Assembly: GCA_012932865.1 (NCBI GenBank)
Contig: SAXG01000025.1
Span: forward strand, 434,001 to 498,000
Length of the DNA stretch: 64,000 nt
Origin: Amylostereum areolatum
Taxonomy: Eukaryota > Basidiomycota > Agaricomycetes > Russulales > Stereaceae
Direction of reading: 5' to 3'
The notes beneath the pieces are model-generated. The model ran no database searches. It worked only from the letters and a program-made list of their open reading frames with translations, and was not told the DNA's origin. Both the position numbers and the translations under genes were made by a program. This document shows positions 57,601 to 64,000 of the stretch, piece by piece; position 1 is the stretch's first letter; every line of letters starts with the position of its first letter.

Positions 57601-59977
57601 GCGACCTTCGACTCAGACGACTCCCCTGAACTTAACTCCCCAGGCGACAAAACAGCTGCACTTGACTCTCCCCCAGTTGAACAAACTCCTAGACCTGATT
57701 CTCTAGAATCTGAGAATCTGGAGGTTCCGGCGCGAACTCGTGTTCAAGGCGATGCGTTCTTTACAACCCAGCCTGAAAGCCTGGCTCTGCTGAGCCTCAT
57801 CATACAACGACAACCTCGTAACATCAATGCTCCATTCCACCTCCCACCTGGCACTATGCGTTTGAATCCTTGGAGCAACCCGCTCAATATATATGGACGA
57901 TCTGTGGACAAGCAGAAAGTACTTCAAGATACATCTGTAATCTTAAGCAAAAGTGCGGATTTCTACATACCATCTGCTGCTCATTGTGTTGACCTTATTT
58001 TCTCCAGAGGCGATTGCATATGACGCCAAGTCTATAGTCAAAGAAGTAGCAGACTTCATCTCTTCCTGCGATGATTCGGAGGGAGTTTCGTTTGAGGATA
58101 ACGCGATCTCGGAGGAGAGGGCAGTATCGGCAGCCGTCACCCCCCTGACGGGTGTGGCAGAGGATGATAGTTTGGCTGGACTATGTCAAGCATGGCACTC
58201 CCTTGGATCTCTCAAGGCACAGAAAAACAAGAACAATATTCTGACTATCTATCACCGCTTTCATATGATGAAGAATCATGCGGATCTGTGGGCGTGGCTG
58301 GAGCTCATTGCGGCTAGACACTCCAACCCGGAGTGCACGGACAGGGACACCCATCCAGGCATCCAAAAGCTGGCTGCTCGGCTTCTTGGCTGTCTCCAGG
58401 CCCAGATCAAAGAGACATCAATACTTTCATCCGCCTACCTTCCTACTATTCCAAAGCAGAAGCACGCTGTTCAAATCTATCGGCGTGGTGTATGCGGAGA
58501 CGGATCTCCCTTTGCCACACAGGTTGCAGTATACGAGCTCCTGATTACCGTTCTTGGGCAATGGCTCGGCTTTCCTCAAGATAATGGGAGATCTCGTGCC
58601 CAAGCCTGGGTTATACAAGGCCTGCGTGAGATTTCCGGCGACAACATCCTGCTTTTGCGAGACACGGAGGAAGTTTTTCGTCATGTTACGACACGTGCAA
58701 CGACTGGTCGTATACGGGCCCACAGATCTGACAAAATGGTGGAGTACCTGCCCTTCCTCAACATATGCTACAGCCTGGACATCGGGCCTGAAGGCAGGAT
58801 CTCCACCGCAATGGCTAGTATGCGTTCTATGTTTGATACCTTTCAGACTCTTCTGGCCCCCTTGCCTCCCACTACCCCATCTTGTTCGACATCTCTTGTC
58901 TCTATTTATTCTGGGACAATACGGTCTTCTGCCAACATTCCACGCCAATCCACACCAGAGGCTGGCCCGTCGTCCCACCTCGCTAGTGAGTCTCCACATG
59001 CCACAACGCCAGCCCTTGCAGCGGGAAAATGGTCTCCACCGGCTTCTATACCAACCCCCAAGATGATAGCATGGGTCAAATGTATGAAGGTCTTGCTCTA
59101 CTTTATCGACAAACCTTCACCCCGGGACCGAAAAGTCCTCCCAAATCCTCCCCCTCCATCCGATCTGCACATCAGAGAAAAGGCCGTCATTACATTCACG
59201 GCTTCCTACATAGACAGGTATCTTCCTTTCCGCCAGCATGCACCAACAATGCGCAAGGTTACAGCCCACCTGGAATCATTGGGAGCAAATGCGGACGTAT
59301 GGCTGAAAAGCCCAGTAGGACTTTGGAACATGGTAGTCGTGCGAACCATCACCATCGGTACTGGGTTCCTATTCGACTATGGCTGCGGCTTTAGGAATTC
59401 CGATCATCTGTTTCAAGTCAAACGTGAGGCAGAAGATGCAGGTCACACCGAAAAAAGCTACTTTTGCAATACAACAATTTACGGCAACTCAGCTGGTCAC
59501 AATATCAATCTTGCAAAAGACCTGTGGGACGCTGTCTCCGACAGCTCCCTCTCTCTACCCTGGTATGGACTTCTCCCTGGAGCCAAGCCAAGCTTCAAAG
59601 CCATGTTCGACTTCTTTTCTGCCCATTGGCAAGATGGAAAGCGGGTATTCTCACAGTGTGGAGAATTGGCATCCCTCCTGTTAGCTGGAGATTACGCACA
59701 CGCAGGTATCTGCGAGTTCGCTACTGTTCAAGAAATGGGCATCATCATCCGAAAGGTCAATGCAGGCGCTGTTTCTGGCTTGAGGGTTTTAGGGTTGCTC
59801 CCTCCTATGCCAAATCATGCCAAGAAACCTCCAGCCCCTCCAGAAGGAGAATTGCAGATGGCTTGGAGCTCTTGGTACACATGGACCGGAACTCAGTTTT
59901 CTGAGCAAGAGAAGGAGGCAATGGGCTGGAACACCACTATGGGGGGAAAACAGTCTTTGCAAGGCATTGCGTCTTAA
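54652..59977 (+). CDS. large conserved hypothetical protein, 13 exons, ~1,553 aa
   Basis: Exons 54652–54883, 54937–55036, 55091–55508, 55560–55728, 55832–55954, 56013–56346, 56396–56552, 56604–56757, 56808–56990, 57046–57102, 57149–57415, 57455–57952, 58008–59977; total 4,662 nt, all in frame. The first ~500 residues belong to a family I recall only as hypothetical proteins of agaricomycetes. They contain LSRELGIFGDGHKDGEDALA, then FSGLRKHGGSAPQAPPG and WAYRFVLILYPPSS: an H-x-D … H … R order like Fe(II)/2-oxoglutarate dioxygenases (inference only). Then come a basic linker, a Glu run from a GAG repeat (57330–57363), an acidic Ser-rich segment, and a ~650-residue unknown C-terminal domain (HTEKSYFCNTTIYGNSAGHN). 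The intron at 55729–55831 may hide a small exon. Fusion of two genes is possible, but the 57953–58007 junction is clean. Confidence 0.7.
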
Positions 59978-60049
59978 AAAATACTTTTAACCATTGTAGA
60001 ATATTTGGTAGTACAGTAGTCACTCTTGTTGATTCAACAATCCTGCATC

Positions 60050-60991
60050 GCCGCCCCCGTCCCCACCCGCTCGCACCTTCTGATGCTCCCGCATGAACGT
60101 CTCGAACGTCCCGAACCCAAACGTGCCCCCCGTTCCCGCGCATGGCTTCTTGTACAGCTAATCGAGCTCTAGCCGCGTCTTCAGCGCTTCAGCAGCTTCA
60201 TGAACCACTGGAAATCTGCAAAGTCCAAAAAGCCGCGGCTGCGCGCGTCCGCCTGCTAGAACCAGCGCAGGAGGTCCTCCCGGGACGAGTTGATGTTCAG
60301 ACGCTTGCAGAGCTTCTCGTCGTCGAAGTACAGCCGCTGGTCGCCCTCTGCGCCCTTCCAGTACTGCTTCTCCCACATGGCCTCACGCATCTCGACGTGG
60401 CCGAGCCCGCTCATGAGCGCCTGGCGGACGGTGTACAGCCAGCGGAGGGTGACATCCCACATTTGGAACATGTCCGCGGAGGGCGCGACGACGTGCAGGG
60501 TCTTGTACTGGCCCTCGAGCATATAGATGATCGTGAGCCACCACGCCTCGTACTCGCGCGCGAGCTGGAACTGCTCGAGGTAGTAGCGCGTGTCCGCGCC
60601 CGAGCGAAGCTCCTTGATGTTATCGATCGGGACTGCGACGCGGCGGGAGGTCAGATGCAGGACGACGCAGGAGGGAGGGAGGAGAGGGACGAAAGGGAGC
60701 GAGAACCGCACTGATGCGGTGCTCGCTCAAGTCCCAGAGGATCTGGCCTTGGTCCGGGTCGAGAAGAAAGATGACGCGCCTCCGTTTCTTGCTGGACACT
60801 TTGATCATCGGCGTGCCCTGCTGCAGTAGTTGCAGCACCGCGATGTCGTTTGTGGTGGCTTTCTGCGCGACGGGCTCGCCGCGGATGGCATTGGCAGCGT
60901 TGACGGTGGCGGGGGAGATGGCAATGGTGGTAGAGGTAGGCGGGGGCGTCGGGGTCGAGTGGATGGTATTCGCGACGTCGACAGAGGTCAC
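60050..60991 (-). pseudogene. phosphoinositide-specific phospholipase C, N-terminal fragment
   Basis: PH-domain and EF-hand part of a PLC-delta type enzyme: QQGTPMIKVSSKKRRRVIFL, LDPDQGQILWDLSEHRI joined by an intron to IPIDNIKELRSGADTRYYLE, YEAWWLTIIYMLEGQYKTLH, MSGLGHVEMREAMWEKQYWK and EKLCKRLNINSSREDLLRWF. A stop follows directly, then QADARSRGFLDFADFQWFMK and LLKR with more stops, and finally TFGFGTFE-like traces in another frame. Catalytic X and Y boxes are absent. A broken fragment of a normal single-copy gene. Confidence 0.8.
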
Positions 60992-61802
60992 CGGTCACTG
61001 CCCTGGTTCCAACCGCGCGGCAAAGGTGGTAATGCTTGCCAACGGCAGGGTCGGGATAAGAGCCGGCAGATCGCAGTTCATCTACAGAGCGTTGGTCTAT
61101 GCAAACGAGAGATGGGGAGGAAAAACGTACCCGCAACCACCATGCACCCATCTCTGATCAACAATCAACGACACTGGCGGGTCGAGTTGACGAGTCGGTG
61201 CGTCTGTTAGAGATGGGGCAGTCCTGGGCGATCAGGATCTGGCGTCGCCGGGAACGGGACTGGTGATAGAGAGTATAGCACGTACCAATCCGAAGTGATG
61301 TCGATAACTGCCCAGCCATCGACCAATCTCCTTCATCCGCCCCGCGCACATTCTAATCCGTCTGGTCTTATCGAGAGCAGTCACAAGACGAGACGGCGGT
61401 GTTGTTTGTAGTCAGTAAATTGCGCGATGAAGGCCGACGTTGATAGAGATGAATAGCGACGAAGGGCCTGGGTCCTAAAAGAAGAGAGAGAGGAGGAACC
61501 TGGTGGTAGTGGTGGTACAGAAGTGATGGAACACAAACTTCAGCGCTACTTTGGTCCGTGTTTCTTCAGGAAGGTTTCTTCTTTCCTTCCTCCTTCCTCT
61601 TCCATTTCTCGACCACACCTCACTGCGAGAGAATAAGGCAAAAAACAAAAACAACGACGGATATGTACGAGACCCAAAAAGATGATGAGCCGTGTATCAC
61701 GTATATATGCAAAGACATTAATACGCCCGGTATCGTACTGTACCGCAAACAACGTGTGATACAGGATTGTTTTCTGCTATAAATCTAAAATGCATTTCAT
61801 GT
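60992..61802. other. intergenic stretch without a supported gene
   Basis: Nothing recognised. Confidence 0.4.
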
Positions 61803-63284
61803 CTAAGATCCCGTGCTGCATGGCCAAATCCACATCCATCCACCGGAAAGACTGGACGAAACAGGGTTGGAGACCACAACATCAACCCAGCGTACTTCAC
61901 CCCATCTCCCAACCATTCCCCAGGGAGTGAAAATGCCATTGAAAACGACCGCCATGTCGTCGTCCCTAAGCTGAACCAACAGCACCGAACCGTCCTTAAC
62001 ATCACAATTTCCAACCCAAGGATGCTCGAATGGGACCCTAGTTCCGACCAACCTTACCCGGATGGTGGTGGGGTTGACCGGTGACACTATCACGTCATAC
62101 ACAGCTTTCTGAAGGAAGGACGCCCCATATGTTTGGCTGCAACCATGCCAGCGAGCGGATGACGCCGGGCCTCCTTCCAATAGACGATGTAATGGCGTGC
62201 CTGCAATGCCTCGGGTCCACCGAAGATCTGCTTGTTGGAAAGGCGGGAGCTGTAAGTCATCCAAGGCATGAACGCGATCAAACCATGGGTTCGAGGATTG
62301 TTCGAAGGCCCATGTTGTTTGGGCGCGGAGCTTGAGTAGAAGAAGTGTTTGAACGTTGAAGCAGAATGCAAAGCATCTCGATATGGCGGGTATGGTTAAG
62401 GGCGTCGAGGCAATTAGGGGCAGAGCGAGGTCGAGGATAGGAAGGGAGAGTGCGGCCATTTGATTGCTGAAAAAGATATCGGCTGCCAATCTGCCGTTAG
62501 TCACCAAAGCGTAGCTGATGCCGGTACCCATGCTACCTGTTCCGCATACATTTTAGCATCCAAAAATCGAAACGATATGAGAGACAAACCTCCCACAAAC
62601 AGAGTCACCATGGAAAATGCACACCGATGTAGTCGGAGCGCATCCAGCAGCTCGGAGATAGGTGTAAAGTTCGCAGGGATTTGAGACGTGAATACAGGGT
62701 ATAGGGTGATGTAGGGAATGATGTCGCGCCAGACTTCACAATATGGCTCGCTGAGAAGATTTGACATATTGTGGGGACCTATCAGTGGGTGAGCAGTTAT
62801 TGAGTGTAACAGAGAGTATCTGTCATAGAAGCGTACTGTCACAGATCCGCGGAGACCGAAGCTCATCGGTAAGGGTGCAGATGCATTCAAAGACTTCGGG
62901 GCAATGGACGGCGCATAACTGAGAGTACACTTTCAGAGAAAGGTCGCCGTGGCATGAGCGTGTGGTCATGGTGCGTTGATTGTGAGTGGCCAACGATGTC
63001 CTGATAGCGGCGAAGCACTCCATTTTAGCGGCCTCTACAAGCTGCTCGATGCGGTTGAAGGCGAGATCGACGAACTTCCAGTAAGGGGTCGACGATGCTA
63101 GCCGGGTGTCGTAGCCGATTCGGGTGTCCCAACCTGCATTGATGAGGCGCTGCTTGTAAATGAGACTGAGGTTCAGGATGCCTTGAACACGCCTGTTGGC
63201 CAGGGACAACGCAGTGACATCCCTATGCGACTGTAAGTAGCACGCGATCTCCTGGATCAGCTCAGCAACGAGAGAGACAGGCAT
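61803..63284 (-). CDS. F-box-type protein
   Basis: Three exons, 63284–62843, 62778–62590 and 62536–61803, give 454 aa. The first 50 residues form an F-box-like helix set: MPVSLVAELIQEIACYLQSH, RDVTALSLANRRVQGILNLS. The middle has a long charged part and the end is Trp/Val/Gly-rich (FNGIFTPWGMVGRWGEVRWV). Both introns (64 and 53 nt) have phase-1 borders and good signals. It belongs to an expanded agaricomycete group of predicted F-box proteins; target unknown. Two copies of the hairpin motif precede it. Confidence 0.75.
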
Positions 63285-63604
63285 CTAGACAAGACGGAAG
63301 ATCAGCACGAGAAGAAGAACTTCAGGCTAAGAGCACATACATGCACTTGATGGACAGCAGGAAGAGATTAAAAGGTAGCGATGGTGAAGCTTGATGTGTG
63401 TGTCGTAGACGGAAAGCAGTAGCAGAGTTGGTGCAGGTTTAAAAGCGAGGCGCACAACAAAGACCTTAGACTCACAGGGACACTTACAGAGATCAATCCA
63501 TGGCCCGTTGAGAAAGAGATAGGCCAACCAAGCAGCAGAAAGATTTCTGGTCAGAATGAATTTCAAGCATGGTATAGAAGAATGATACAAAGAGATACCC
63601 CATG

Positions 63605-63628
63605 TCGACGCACTAGAAGTGAAATCGG
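63605..63628 (-). promoter_or_regulatory. CTCACTT/GTGCG hairpin motif, copy 16
   Basis: Minus-strand stem CGA/TCG around TTTCACTT-CTA-GTGCG; 321 bases upstream of the start at 63284, same direction. Confidence 0.7.
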
Positions 63629-63695
63629 CGCAGCGGTAGAAACAAATAACCAGGAAAAAGCAACGGAGCTGAATGATACAAAGAGATACTCCCTG

Positions 63696-63719
63696 TCGAC
63701 GCACTAGAAGTGAAATCGG
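63696..63719 (-). promoter_or_regulatory. CTCACTT/GTGCG hairpin motif, copy 17
   Basis: Tandem duplicate of copy 16, about 50 bases downstream (minus strand) of a TATTTAG sequence at ~63,767. Confidence 0.7.
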
Positions 63720-63872
63720 TACAGCAGTAAGTAGAAACAAACAACCAGGACAAAGCAATGGTGCCTAAATATGGTGCCGGGCCACATGGTGATGCAAATC
63801 ACGTGACACTTTGCCACTGCTGGCAGTGCATGGCGCGCACCGATTCCTGCTCAGCTGCACATGTACAGTGCA

Positions 63873-63898
63873 ATCGATCTCACTTTCGTGCGTCGAAA
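63873..63898 (+). promoter_or_regulatory. CTCACTT/GTGCG hairpin motif, copy 18
   Basis: Stem TCGA/TCGA around TCTCACTT-TC-GTGCG, pointing out of the window. A CACGTG at 63800–63805 lies between it and copy 17. Confidence 0.75.
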
Positions 63899-64000
63899 GC
63901 CGGTTTGACTTGCATTGTTTATCAAAAGCCTCTTTCAGCGTCGGCTTGCTTTATACCAGCACCAGACGGCGCTCCCAACCGCTTTGATGAACAGACCACA

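Larger units (their letters stand above)
63580..63765 (-). repeat. 91-bp tandem duplication carrying the hairpin motif
   Basis: Units 63580–63670 and 63671–63765 are about 90% identical, the second with a 4-base insertion. Each contains one hairpin. Lies upstream of the F-box-type gene. Confidence 0.85.

Noticed and set aside
60050..60991. Complete phospholipase C gene
   Set aside because: A stop follows the first EF-hand part and no X or Y catalytic box exists on either strand nearby.
1..64000. tRNA, rRNA, CRISPR array, LTR retrotransposon
   Set aside because: No cloverleaf with B-box, no rRNA-like core, no regularly spaced repeats with unique spacers, and no paired long terminal repeats were seen by eye.

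Overview
The window looks like nuclear DNA of a mushroom-forming basidiomycete (Agaricomycetes). The genes carry many short GT–AG introns of about 44–63 nt. They include F-box, RING, WD40 and FHA–kinase families of types I know from agaricomycetes. The transposons are a Tnp2/CACTA-type element, a Plavaka-type remnant, a LINE 3' end and short MITEs. No rRNA, tRNA, CRISPR array or bacterial-type operon was seen. All exon structures were worked out by hand from splice signals and frame continuity.

Layout. 0.4–1.3 kb: a two-exon gene. 4.2–6.2 kb (-): a lineage-specific protein broken by one base in a G6 run. 6.4–8.4 kb: duplicated promoter-like sequence, a 5'-truncated LINE and a MITE. 8.7–10.9 and 15.8–17.9 kb (+): two paralogous coiled-coil proteins with C-terminal RING fingers. 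Between them lie a small acidic protein (12.1–12.9 kb), a cullin N-terminal-domain-only gene (13.3–14.5 kb, -) and a second MITE type (14.9 kb). 18.3–24.4 kb (-): an unknown protein, an F-box protein and a WD40 protein with a C-terminal membrane segment, the last divergent from a gene at 24.6–25.6 kb. 26.9–31.6 kb: an apparently intact Tnp2 transposase. 32.0–32.8 kb (-): a RING protein. 34.6–37.3 kb (-): a truncated Plavaka transposase, abutting an FHA–kinase (37.5–39.3 kb) and a kinase-like gene (40.4–41.9 kb). 43.2–45.0 kb: a large F-box protein. 45.4–46.95 kb: a GC-rich, repeat-structured block with a probable minus-strand gene. 48.6–54.0 kb: a Nup155 pseudogene fragment, an unknown four-exon gene and a serine carboxypeptidase pseudogene. 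54.65–59.98 kb: one 13-exon gene for about 1,553 aa. 60.05–61.0 kb: a PLC pseudogene fragment. 61.8–63.3 kb (-): a further F-box-type gene.

The most unusual signal is a short motif found 18 times in intergenic DNA. It has a variable stem, then YCTCACTT, 2–3 free bases, GTGCG, and the complementary stem. The flanking bases covary (CGA/TCG, TGA/TCA, CAA/TTG), so it can form a hairpin. Its orientation usually matches the next gene downstream. In several intergenic regions two copies point outward from a core with CACGTG and ACGCGT/GCGCAAACGCGT boxes. This looks like a shared promoter or 5'-UTR architecture, and I do not recognise it from the literature.

Many of the intact genes belong to ubiquitin ligase families (F-box, RING, cullin N-domain). 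Several conserved eukaryotic genes are present only as broken pieces, so the region looks like fast-evolving accessory sequence.
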